From Rotaria macrura (taxonomy: Eukaryota; Rotifera; Eurotatoria; Philodinida; Philodinidae): a DNA stretch of 64,000 nt. The notes beneath the pieces are model-generated. The model was given only the letters and a program-made list of their open reading frames with translations, was not told where the DNA came from and made no database searches. Shown in pieces: positions 1 to 10,245 of the stretch (positions within the stretch are counted from its first letter, which is position 1; the number at the start of each line of letters is the position of its first letter). The position numbers and the translations under genes are program-made. The DNA is taken from the NCBI GenBank assembly GCA_900239685.1, contig OENT01000114.1, positions 1-64,000 on the forward strand. Reading direction: 5' to 3'.

Positions 1-663
1 AAAAATCTAAAAGTCGCAACATAATCAATTTTGACATTTTTATAATATATTTCTGGTTTTTCAACGGCAACCGCACTGTGAATTAGCATCGCTTTAGTCT
101 TTTTTGTGTTAACTGGTAGATTATGATCATCAGCAAATTTTTCAAGTGATTTTAGAACTATTTTAGCTTGGTTCTGAATATAAATAAGATTGTCTGATAA
201 TCTTTTCTCTAGTTTTCCTTTTATCAGCAACGTTAAGTCATCTGCAAAAAGATGACACACTATTTCAGGAAAGTAAGATGGTAAAAAGAAAACGTGCAGT
301 CGAAAAAGAAGTGCTGCTAGTACGCTACCTTGCGGAGCTCCTACTGAAATATCAAATATCTCCGATTTCGCATCTCCATGGCTTATAAACATTTGTCTAT
401 TTTGTAGCCAGTTAAAAATCCATTTTCTTAGTTCGACTGGCATGTCTAACTTTTCAAGTGATCGCATTAAGGCAGGGTACCACATGCGGTCAAATGCAGT
501 TAAGAAGTCTACGAATATTGTAAGAGCGGGTCTATTTGGGGCTGCTACTGTCAGCCTAATATCTTCTAACAATGCAACAATTCTTGTTTGCAGTCGTCTA
601 CCAGCTGTAAATCCGGATTGTTCGTCAACGATGCTGCTAGTTATATTGCACTTTTTTTCAGTT
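1..663 (-). mobile_element. Non-LTR retrotransposon (LINE) reverse transcriptase fragment
   Basis: The minus strand is open from 663 to the left edge of the window and reads as the core of a LINE reverse transcriptase. In order it shows a motif-A-like segment (VDFLTAFDRMWYPAL), the motif-B loop (GAPQGSVLAALLF) and the catalytic FADD box (LFADDLTLL), followed by thumb-like sequence. These motifs are diagnostic of the RT of jockey/CR1-like non-LTR elements; the clade cannot be fixed from this fragment. In the same frame a TAA at 664-666 closes the reading frame on the 5' side, and no endonuclease domain follows, so the copy is 5'-truncated or decayed at that point. The 3' end lies outside the window. 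Plus-strand open frames here are shadows. Confidence 0.85.
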
Positions 664-666
664 TAA

Positions 667-1361
667 TCATCGATAGACAATACATCATCAACAAAAGCAA
701 CGCATCAGTTTTTCGTTATTTCTCGACGAGCAACAGTATCAGTATAGTATTAAGAAAAAGATAAAAAGATTAAACCCGCATTGGAGAACAGCGTTAAACA
801 AGCTAGAGTACTTTAAAATCATTTTCTAGAAGGGATGGAACTTAAGAAACTTCGTTGAATTTTGTGAGGAAATCAATGATGTTGAATATTTTCTAGAACT
901 TTTGGAGTTGTTCTGAATTTCTCTTAACTCGTCCGAAACTTCAAAAAAGTTCTCAATTTCAATGTAAAACTAGTTTTTCATGGAGCAATTTCTCTGTTAA
1001 ATTCGGTTCCTTGATAATCGTCTAGCTACACATGGAACATATTTCATGGAGTATATTCTCAATAATATCTGGATATAATTTCCGAACTTGTGGACATGCA
1101 ACATTCAGAATGAAACAATTGTCAACACCAGCTGACGTACACTTATATGCGTATTTTGTTGTCTAGAGGAAGTTTACGACCGCGGAGAACGAAACAAAAC
1201 ACGTGGCTTTTGTCTACCTTTTACATTTTTCTTTTTACTTCATGGCCATACGATATTTTCTTGCGTTGTAATTACATCAGACACGTGAAAAGGCTTACAT
1301 CATGCCTCATTCAATTTCTATGACTGTTTGTCACAGCAGCAGTTCCTTCATTGAACTTCAG
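667..1361. other. Intergenic; splice acceptor before the DUF4246 gene
   Basis: No coding signal is recognised. The right end carries a pyrimidine-rich stretch ending in TTCAG at 1361, a good 3' splice site 19 nt upstream of the probable ATG at 1381. No matching upstream exon is evident. Confidence 0.5.
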
Positions 1362-1380
1362 TGACGCCAAATTGAGCCAT

Positions 1381-3276
1381 ATGATTCCTGTATCTAAAAC
1401 TTGTCTAAACGGTTTCATCAACAACTGGATATCTATTCATACAACTAACAAGGAGACACTCTCTCACCTTGGTTCAACGCGTAAAGTGCATCCGATCGAA
1501 CAGTTCCCGTGCCTAGTGTATCTAGTTGAATGCTATCCTTACAAGCGTATTCGAGTGTGGCTAAAAGAGCGAGAAGTGCAAGTAGGAAAATGTGCTGATT
1601 ATATGAACAACCAATATAAAACTGATAGTATGCAACCATGCTGGGTATGCAAATGGCTTGAATGGGATAAAGATTGGCTTATCAAACTCGAAAATTTCGA
1701 CGAAACGCCAGATGTAATACCGGATTTCTATAGACTTATTGGCGATCGATTGGTAGAGTATGGTGATGGTGGTTCGTCATGGCTCATCTATCCCGTATGG
1801 ATCCAAGAACATTTGCCTGTGAAAGAAAAAGTTCGAAAGCGTCTTTTAGACACTGTAGAAATGCTAAATGAACAACGGCATGATCATCACGCAGCTCCGT
1901 CGCCAGTTGAAGATATTATCGATCCAGATCTCCTTGTTTGTCGTCCTTCATCATTCAATAGAGCGAAATGGATCGAGTATCAAAAACAACAATTGAAGTT
2001 GTCTGGAAGGGCATTGAGAAATTTTCAACGTGATTTAGATGATGGAGAGTATGATCGATTATCAGAGCATGAACAACTACGAGATACGTATCAATGGTTA
2101 CCATCAGAATTCATCATTCAAACCGATGGCAAAGTAGACATACGAAAACCAATTCTTCATCTACCAGCGACGCAACAGCATCGTCTCACATATAGTGCGA
2201 TCGCACAGATCTTTCATGCAATGTTGCCAATGTTTCAACAACTGAAATTGATTGCAAATGATAACACGAAGGAACAACACTTGCAAGTGATTGTTAAAGT
2301 ACAAAGTTATAATATGAAAGCAGGTAAAATAGAATTCTTAATTAAACTGAAGGCTTGACAGAAGAAACGAATTTTGGGATTAATTTCCTGTTGAAAAATG
2401 ACTCCTCAGCTATGTTTGCTTATCCTATTCAATACTCACAGCATATTGCTAGTCACGTCGAGCTATTACAGAAATGTTTTACTTAAGTATGTGAGGTTGA
2501 AGTGTACTATTTTTTAGAAAGATGCAATGTTCTTCTTATGTCTCAAATTCTTACTGGAGCATAATACTATTGTTTAATTGAGTTAAGAGTAGTTATTTAT
2601 TCCTCTTAAGTGACATGTATTTTCTTGCTTTCTGAAAGGAATGAAGTATTCGGGTCGATGGCATACGGAAGGGCAAACAGAAAACATTGTCGCAGTGGGC
2701 GTCTACTATTTACACGTCGATTCTGAACTGGAAGGAGGGAATCTTAAATTTCGTCCGAAAATGGCTCCACAAAATTGGTATGATGGAATTGAAACTGATT
2801 TTGAAGTTGATTCAATACGTACTGGTACAGCCATTGTTTTTTCGAATTCAATGCCACATCGCTTTCGACAAATCCGTAATCTGACTGCAGACGATGGACG
2901 TCGTCGAACATTTATAAATTTTTTCGTCGTTGATCCTCATCAGCCAATTGATATTCCTCTGAATGAACTTGTTCTAGCACCGATGGATGCGATCAAAAGT
3001 CTACTACATCAATGGAATGAAGGGCAGCTACCCGATTTGGTGTGCGATAAAATTGTACGAATGCTGCAAGCATCATCACCATGGCGAACAGACGACGAGA
3101 TCAAAGAATTCCGTGCTCACGTTCGAAAAGCAATGTTAGAGGAAAAAACTGGATGGGGATGGATCTGCTGGGGTAATTGTGGTACAACTGAGTTTGTACG
3201 ATCACTTTGTGCTTGGGGTGCACGGGAGAGACAAGAATCAAGAGAAATACTACAACATACTGAATCAGATTCCTAA
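1381..3276 (+). CDS. DUF4246 family protein (putative Fe(II)/2-oxoglutarate-type oxygenase), 2 exons
   Basis: Two exons, 1381-2323 and 2639-3276, are joined by a 315-bp GT-AG intron in phase 1 and give 526 residues. The open frame extends up to 1351, but an in-frame TGA at 1321 and a TTCAG acceptor at 1361 favour the ATG at 1381. The sequence follows the DUF4246 pattern: YQWLPSEF about midway, then just after the splice junction GRWHTEG, VAVGVYYLHVDSELEGGNLKFRP split around a conserved GG, and MPHRFRQI with RRTFINFFVVDP near the end. The HTE and later PHRF resemble the HxE...H metal ligands plus basic co-substrate contact of 2-oxoglutarate oxygenases; this catalytic reading is inference. Length is typical of the family. 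As I recall it, the family is mainly fungal, so a transferred gene that gained an intron is plausible. No frameshift or internal stop is seen. Confidence 0.8.
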
Positions 3277-4092
3277 CCTTTTGAATTGATGATGTTATTA
3301 TACGAATAAAGCTAGGAGCCAAATAATATCTACTCAAATACGTTGCAAACATAGTCAAATGACATTGTTATCGAATGACTAGACAGCGACAATAAATTCA
3401 TAAAATAACCAAGTTTGAAGGAAAACCTTCAAATATTTTTAGGATTGGTTTATTTTTCAATGATTATAACACATAGTTTTACCCGCAAATACTTTTATGT
3501 AATACTTGATTGACTATTGCAGATGATCTTTGGATTTCCTTATACATTGAAGACACATGTTTCTTCACTAATGAATATATGAAGAATGTTGCTTGAACTT
3601 CAGCTAGTTCTGAATCTAGTTGTCAATTAGAAGCTTCGTCTAATGAATACTTTCGTTGTGTTTTAACCTTGGCATTAGTTGAAAAATTCTTGTCATGGAA
3701 TTGTACATCTACTGAAGATTGAAGAGTCCGAGCTCACTAACGATGTTTTCTGTGAGCAAAACTGGTATTCCAGATAAAAAAGGTTAATAGTCTAAAATAT
3801 CTGTGGTTCTATTCCGAGGTAGGTCAAGAATCGCTTTACTTAATCATGAAACTTTTACATTTTCCCCTTTGAGTATAATCTTGAGCTATGCATACGATTG
3901 ATGCAAGCTCCATCTCTATTGATCATTTGTTGAGGTATCGATGACACATGTACGAATAAGTTCATACTTTTCGATTATTGATTTCCCATTTCTCAATCTA
4001 TTTAAAGGATCCAAATATCGAAAGTCTTCAGTTCGCATTTACTGCTTTAATTCAACAATGCGATTAATTTGAGATACAAGTTTTTGATCGCA
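3277..4092. other. Intergenic, no recognised feature
   Basis: AT-rich sequence downstream of the DUF4246 gene. I see no gene, RNA or repeat structure in it. Confidence 0.4.
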
Positions 4093-4357
4093 TCCCAGGT
4101 CGAACGATACGGTCTATATACGGGCATAGTATATCGGGTGCAGAATTACGGACCGTACCATCATTAAAACAGGCTTTTTTACGGAAGTACACTGTGACAA
4201 TACGGGCAAATATACGATGCCGTTAGGGGGTCACAGAGATGTGGGACCTTGTTGTCACGTTACACGGTCGTAAAATGAACTGTTTTAATGATGGTGCGGC
4301 TCGTAATTCTACGCCCGATATACGAGCCGTATACTAGGGGTATCTTTTGACCTGGGA
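4093..4357. mobile_element. Foldback MITE with TCCCAGGTC ends
   Basis: The 265-bp segment is an imperfect inverted repeat. The left arm starts TCCCAGGTCGAACGATAC and the complement of the right end reads TCCCAGGTCAAAAGATAC. The arms stay alignable for about 78 bp, to the motif CATCATTAAAACAG. The interior carries variants of TATACGGG/CCCGTATA. There is no coding capacity. If the ends are CCCAGG...CCTGGG, AT flanks both sides as a possible 2-bp target duplication, but that is weak. It shares its ends with the elements at 5063-5772 and 23964-24290. Confidence 0.85.
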
Positions 4358-4597
4358 TTGCATGTCTATTTGACTTTCAGGTAGTCACCAAACGATACCT
4401 CCGAAACCACATGCTTTGCTATTTTCATTATTTATCTGAGGCGAGCTAATAAGCTCTGTTCTACTTTCCTCTCCCATTGAGTATCAAGTACTTGACATGA
4501 CTCCATTCATTTTCCTGCTTTGTGTCATCAGATCTGAATGTTCGTGTTTACTTCTTTTTGACAGCTTTGTAATTTTCGCCTAAAAATGAATGAATAC

Positions 4598-5062
4598 CCA
4601 GAAGTTTTAATTCCAGCGTTGAAACCTATAGGATCCAATCGGCTCCTGTCGGATTCCGACAACATCCTATCGTATTTTCTAACGAATCCTACAAAACTTT
4701 CGCCGGAATCCTGATTGCGGAAATGCTCTTGGAACCATAGTGTTGGATTCCGCTCAACTCCTGATCTAGGTAGCCAATCGGATAAGACTTTCGGAAACCG
4801 TTAGGACCCTAATGATACCCTTCTATCGGATCTTACACTAGGATTCACTTGAAATCCGAGTCTTCCGATTCCGCTTTACTTCCTACAGGATCCTACAAGA
4901 TTTCATCCTGTTGCTACAGAAACACATCGGATTCCAACAGTACGAAATCCAAAGTATACGTAAGCTCGGATTGCAGTGGATTTCATCGGATCCGATGAAA
5001 TCTAAAAAAAACCCGACCAAATCCAACAGGATCCGACATGGTTGCATAGGATCCCATCAGTA
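4598..5062. repeat. Element saturated with GGATCC / TCGGATTCC words
   Basis: About 465 bp in which variants of GGATCC(G/T)A and TCGGATTCC, on both strands, recur every 15-30 bases. It begins CCCAGAAG..TTCC, like the left end of the element at 23964 (CCCAGGAG..TTCC), and shares internal runs such as TAGTGTTGGATT with it. Its right end abuts the CCCAGG terminus of the next element. Non-coding; probably a diverged, non-autonomous member of the CCCAGG group. Confidence 0.6.
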
Positions 5063-5772
5063 CCCAGGTCGAAAAATCTGACACAAGATCTTATGAAATA
5101 CATACAAGATCTTGGAATATGGGCAAAATCTCACAAGAATCTGACAAAAAATCGTAGTCTCTGAGATCTTGCATCAGATCGCACAGTAAGATTCTTGAAA
5201 GATCTTATTAATTTGCAAAATCTTTCAAGAATCTTACTGTGCGATCTGATGCAAGATCTCAGAGACTACGATTTACGTAGGATTTTTTGTCGGATCTTAC
5301 ACGATCATATAAGATCAAATGCAGAATATTATCAGATCTTAACATGTGGTTGTTTGCCCTGGGTAGGAAGACATGACCCCAACAAACCATCCAAGGTCGA
5401 ACTATCAGAGGACAAGTTCTTACAAGGATCTTATGTCTGATCATATCTGACCTCACAAAATCTGATGAAAAAACGTACTCAAAATCGTCGTCTCTAACTT
5501 CTCACGTACGATCGCATTAGAAGATTCTTGAAAGATTCTGTTATGCATGATATACCACAGTAATATTTCAATAAAATTAATTATCTTCTCAAAATATCAC
5601 TTAAGTGTTTAATACAAACAAAGTGAATGCAAGATCTTTCCAGGAACGTATAGTATGATCTGATGCAAGATCTCAGAGACGAGCACTTTTTGTCAGATTC
5701 GTGAAAGATTTCGTTCATATGCAAGATCTTGTGTGTACAACATAAGATCTTATGTCAGATTTTTGACCTGGG
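5063..5772. mobile_element. CCCAGG-ended foldback element rich in AGATCTT words, possibly composite
   Basis: Outer ends are CCCAGGTCGAAAAATCTGAC on the left and, as complement, CCCAGGTCAAAAATCTGACA on the right. The inside is dominated by AAGATCTT/AGATCTTAC words and contains a perfect hairpin (5151-5272). Internal CCTGGG at 5358-5363 and a CCAAGGTCGAAC near 5391 suggest two adjacent copies joined head to tail. There are no coding motifs. No convincing target-site duplication is visible (TA on the left, AT on the right). Confidence 0.8.
5151..5272. repeat. Perfect 53-bp inverted repeat (hairpin)
   Basis: Left arm 5151-5203 and right arm 5220-5272 are exact reverse complements separated by 16 nt. 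After a short insertion, complementarity resumes outside as GACAAAAAATC. The lack of any mismatch contrasts with the diverged arms of neighbouring elements. Confidence 0.95.
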
Positions 5773-6451
5773 ATGTTCGCAAAAACGCTAGAACGAGGTA
5801 CCTAAACAACTTTCCGCCAAAAATTTCTGTCAATGCTCAGAAACTAGCTGCAAGTCCAAGACATCACTTAAGCACAACTATTCACTGATCTCCAACGAAA
5901 AGTCACAATAACACAGTCGATTCATGGGCGTCACGCGAATCTTCACTCTCACGAGTTCCAAGTATAATTGATATCTCAGACGACCAGTAGACTTAACTTT
6001 CACGAAAAAAAACTTATTTCCAAGATTTTCACGACAAAGTCTTATTGTCGAATCCAAAGTTGCAAAATTCCGCTAGTGAGAACTGATCATTACCATGATT
6101 TTGGGGACTACGACCAATTCAAGAATGCAGAATTGCAAACTTCAGTTTCAGAAAAATGATGATTTTGACAATTTTCATGACTCGTTGTTATTCTCTACAG
6201 CACACTTCCAAATTGCGGTCCCCATAAAAGTGCTGATTTTGGTGATTGGGTGATGCTTTCAGAGTTTGAAACATGATGTTACGGAAATCTTTTACGTCCG
6301 GCTGCAGTATTTGATGAGTTCACTGCTTTTGGTTATTTTTGTTGTTCTTTCTTGTTTTCATTGCAAGATGAGAGTGTAGAACTCATCGTCATAAAAAATT
6401 GTGAAATTCACACTTCAAGAAGTATTTTTTCGCTGACGCTAAATTCAAAAC
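5773..6451. other. Intergenic, no recognised feature
   Basis: Unique-looking AT-rich sequence between two transposable elements. Short open frames here have no recognisable content. Confidence 0.4.
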
Positions 6452-6459
6452 ACTAACAT

Positions 6460-7823
6460 CAGAGACCGAAACGGGGCGGGGAGCAATTTTTCGTGAGGGG
6501 GCGGGGCGAGGCGGGGGATAACCTGCACGGGGCGGGGTCGGAAAAAATAGAATCCCCGACATTTTCCCCGTTCTTCAATTTCACTATAAGGACGTTTATA
6601 TTTATAAATACATATAATTATCAAAACAAAAGATTTTTGTTCACTTGTGATCAGCATTTGATTGCATGTAAGTGTGAGGATTTCTGCGAAACGTTCGTTG
6701 TCTCTATTGAATTCGGTGTTCAACATTGAGAAAGAAAACACTCTGGGATCCGTTCTGCATCCGAAATTCAAAACATTATTGTCAGCAGCGACAGCTCAGA
6801 AATAAGAGTGTTATCGAACGTGTCATGCATTGTTGCCGAAAGGGAACTATGCATCCACATTCGATGGTCACAATGAACTACCAAGAAAAAAGCAAAAGGT
6901 TTCTACAACAATCGAAGGATGATGATGTAATAAAAGCAAAATGTAAAAACAGAACGGCAGCAAAGGTTGAACTCGATATTTATATCGATTGTAAGGCGGA
7001 TGAACATAAAAATTATGCGAATACATTATTATTTTAGAAAGAATACCAGGATATGTTTCCAAACCTCTCGAAGTTAGCACATCGAATATATTTTGTCCTC
7101 TGCAGTTCAGCTGCTGTTGAAAGAGAGTTTTTGACAGCACATNATCTCGAGAAACATGTTTTTGTGCTCATATCAATTTTGGCCAAGGGAGAAACAGCTG
7201 ACTTTTTATTTCTATGATTGTTTTTTATATGAATCAATTGATTTGAATCAGACAAATCAACAAAAAATCAGAAAAAAAACAGCAATATCAAAAGAAAGAT
7301 CACAGAAATCAAGAAAATGGGATTTAAACTGTCTCCCCATAGATTGATATTTCGAACAACAAGGATACCGAATTTTATCATTTCAATCGAGTCGCTAATT
7401 TTTTTAATTTGAAATTGATTTAAAATTAAAATAATCAGCTATTTCCCCCTCGACTTAACCTCTACTCGTGAGCCTACTTTTTGTTCTAATATCTGTAATT
7501 TTATGTACCTTCATGTGAAACTTGTTGTACTCTAAGATACTTGTGAGTATTCTTGCAATATACTGTGAGATAAATTATAAAAATAAAAGTCAAAAACAAC
7601 CTTAAATATTTTAATGATACAACTAAAATCAGTTAAAAGAGAATATCAGAGCGGGGAGTGACGGGGAAACCCGTGTCGGGGCGGGACGGGGAAGAAAAAA
7701 GAAAGTAAGCTCGGGGCGGGGCGGGGAGCAAATCGCGCGGGGCGAGGCGGGGCGGGGACCGAAAAAAAAAATTGAGCACGGGGCGGGGCGGGGAGTGAAA
7801 AACGTCCCCCGTTTCGGCCTCTG
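6460..7823 (+). mobile_element. Degenerate hAT-superfamily transposon with 8-bp target duplication
   Basis: The element is flanked by the direct repeat ACTAACAT (6452-6459 and 7824-7831), the 8-bp duplication typical of hAT. The ends are CAGAGACCGAAACGGGG and, as complement, CAGAGGCCGAAACGGGG. Subterminal arrays of GGGGCGGGG variants occupy about 6470-6540 and 7650-7810. Inside, on the plus strand, a transposase relic includes LHPKFKTLLSAATAQ before a stop near 6805. Frame 7038-7141 reads FPNLSKLAHRIYF and CSSAAVEREF, the hallmark of the C-terminal hAT dimerisation domain. Stops and frameshifts make it non-functional. An ambiguous base lies at 7143. The GC-rich ends stand out sharply from the AT-rich flanks. 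Confidence 0.92.
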
Positions 7824-7831
7824 ACTAACAT

Positions 7832-10245
7832 CTACTAAATTTTTCAATTGTGGCAATCAAAAAGCCGAAAAGGTGATACCAATTTATAATGATGGCCCCA
7901 CTTAAATTTGAGAAATTCACAAAATTCTACTTCAAATTTTACACATTTCAATGTATTTTTCAAAATTTTACAATAGATATTTGAAACAGAAAGGTTTGAT
8001 TTAAACAACAGGAGAGAGCTGAAAAAGCAAAGCTTCCCGACAGACCTACATATGCTATCGTTGTTGCTTTATTCCAAGCAGACTGAAAGTTTCATCTATT
8101 CAAGTTAATATTTACGCCATTTATTGAAAATAAGTTTCAGTATCTGATGTGATAGAAATTATCATTCCATAGGCCAACTTCTGGTATTGGAAAACATAAT
8201 TTGCAAAAATGCATGCGAAAATAACACCCGACGTTAGCTCAATATCTTTTTCTCTGAAACAAGAGTGGAAGCTCCTTGTAAAGGCTGAAGAAATATAGAT
8301 CACGAAATTCGATATCAATTTATGAGAAATGCTTTATTTTTAGCATCGATTTAGATCAGTGATGACTACTATAAATTGATAGAGCTCAATAGAAAATAGG
8401 GTTTCACAGTTGGAATATTGAGTAAGTGTTATTGTTTCCAGTTATGTGTCAACAAAAAAACATTAACCTGATTGAAAAATGAAGTCCACGATTTTGTAGA
8501 ACAACGAGTTCTCTATCTAATGAGCTGCGTAGCTAATTAGAAAAAGATTCTAGGAGTCTCTTGAAAACTAAAATAAGTGGGTCATTTATTATGGGGCACC
8601 CTTTATTGCATTGTTTAGCGCATTCCTACAATAATAACTGAATAGATTGAAATTCCGCAAGCATATGCAAAGTGATCTATACATTTTCCGAAACTTGATA
8701 TGTGAATTGCATAGACAGTAAGAGCGAACTCTACATCTTTCTGAACTAAATAAAAAAGTTTATATAAAACTCTAGCAAACACTGCAAATTTCACTTGTTT
8801 AAAACAAATAGAAGACTTCAAGTTTCGGATTATTTTTTGAAAAAATGAGTTTAATATATTAAACAACAAAATTCGAAGTCATAAATTGCTTTTAATGGGT
8901 TCATTGAAAAATGAAGTAAAATTGAATTAAATTCAGCAACCTTTTGATTTCTATTTAATTTTCGCAAATGAGAGGATATGGTTGAGAAAACACGTCCCAA
9001 GAAGATGATAATTTTTATATTTTTTGCTGTTGATTGTTAATGTAATTTCGTGTGAATTTATATGAGGATATAGAAGGACCACACAAGTTTGAATACATGG
9101 AAGGGATTTCCTCTCTAGATGAGTTCGATTGTGTCCTTGCTATACCTATCCGTCACAAAGCACATTGAGTAACTGTGAAAACATTCATGAATCCATATGA
9201 AATCCTCGTGTTGAGTTTATCGAGTTTCGCTGCGCATTGTGGAGAGCAATATCAGTAGAAATGAGTTCATTAATCATAATATCCATATGAATGTTCGAAT
9301 AAATAGATGTGAACACTGATGTACTTCGTACTAACTCTTTAGTGAATGGGTAAATAGTGATAACAGATAAGGTCAGCTACAAAACCTTATCTCATTTTCG
9401 AGATCGAACCAATTTCAAGTTCACATTGCAATTAATTGGCGCTCTACAAAAGCACTTCTAATGCAGGAAAGGGGACAAACCGCCTGGTTGAAGGGGGGGG
9501 GGTGTGGTTGTGAATTAAGTATGTCTCATCAATCGAAAGACAGTCCTATATAGTATTTCTTTCGCTATAAAATGCACCGAGAAAACACCCGCTACGCTCT
9601 ATTTCCTAGCCACGAAGTCCCATTGGTTGGTTGATGGACATCAAAAGCAACTAATTGGGCATATGATTATAATTACAACCGTAAGCTTACGTATTTATTG
9701 TATTGCATACATTCATGATAGAAAATATCATTTGAGTCTAAGTAAAGCATTTTCTCCTTACATATTCCTTGTACTTGAAAGCATTGCTAGATGTATATTT
9801 AACGGTTTCTAATTTGATTGATTATTCAAACATTCTTATTGTTACATTGCAATGATAATATTCATTTCATGATCCTGACTGATCGAATGCCTACTGTTTC
9901 TTAAATCATTAAATTATTTTTGGTAGGATTTGAGTTTAATATATTCTATTACATACAGCCAAGTCGCTTCGTAATTTGGCCCAGCGGAGAATATCCATCC
10001 TGTTATGGCGAAGCAGTGTTGTACTAGGAAAGGCCACTTATGTTCATAGATCCGTGTTGGCGTTCTACGTCAGTATATCTATGTTCATTCCCTTACCTGT
10101 TCTTCCTAGTCCGCTCTTTTGTATCCCTAGCAGACTAAGGGTATTGTCCCTGGTCGCGCTCCCGAGTATATGTAATAACAAAATTCAGGATATGGAAGCA
10201 ATGCAATCATGTTTATTCAAATGGAATGAAGAAAAACTACGAGGT
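7832..10245. other. Intergenic; GC-rich unassigned patch at about 9960-10170
   Basis: No gene is recognised in these 2.4 kb. A G run lies near 9495-9505. About 9960-10170 is more GC-rich and coding-like in base composition than its surroundings, and could be a decayed mobile-element fragment, but no motif identifies it. Confidence 0.35.

Noticed and set aside
4620-5060. CRISPR-like regular repeats
   Set aside because: The words are short, variable and in both orientations with no uniform spacers; the genome is eukaryotic.
5195-5440. Overlapping open frames on both strands
   Set aside because: They fall within the AGATCTT hairpin element and arise from its repetitive symmetrical sequence.
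7629-7856. Proline-rich open frames in the GC array
   Set aside because: They result from the repeated GGGGCGGGG word at the hAT end and have no protein-like composition outside that array.
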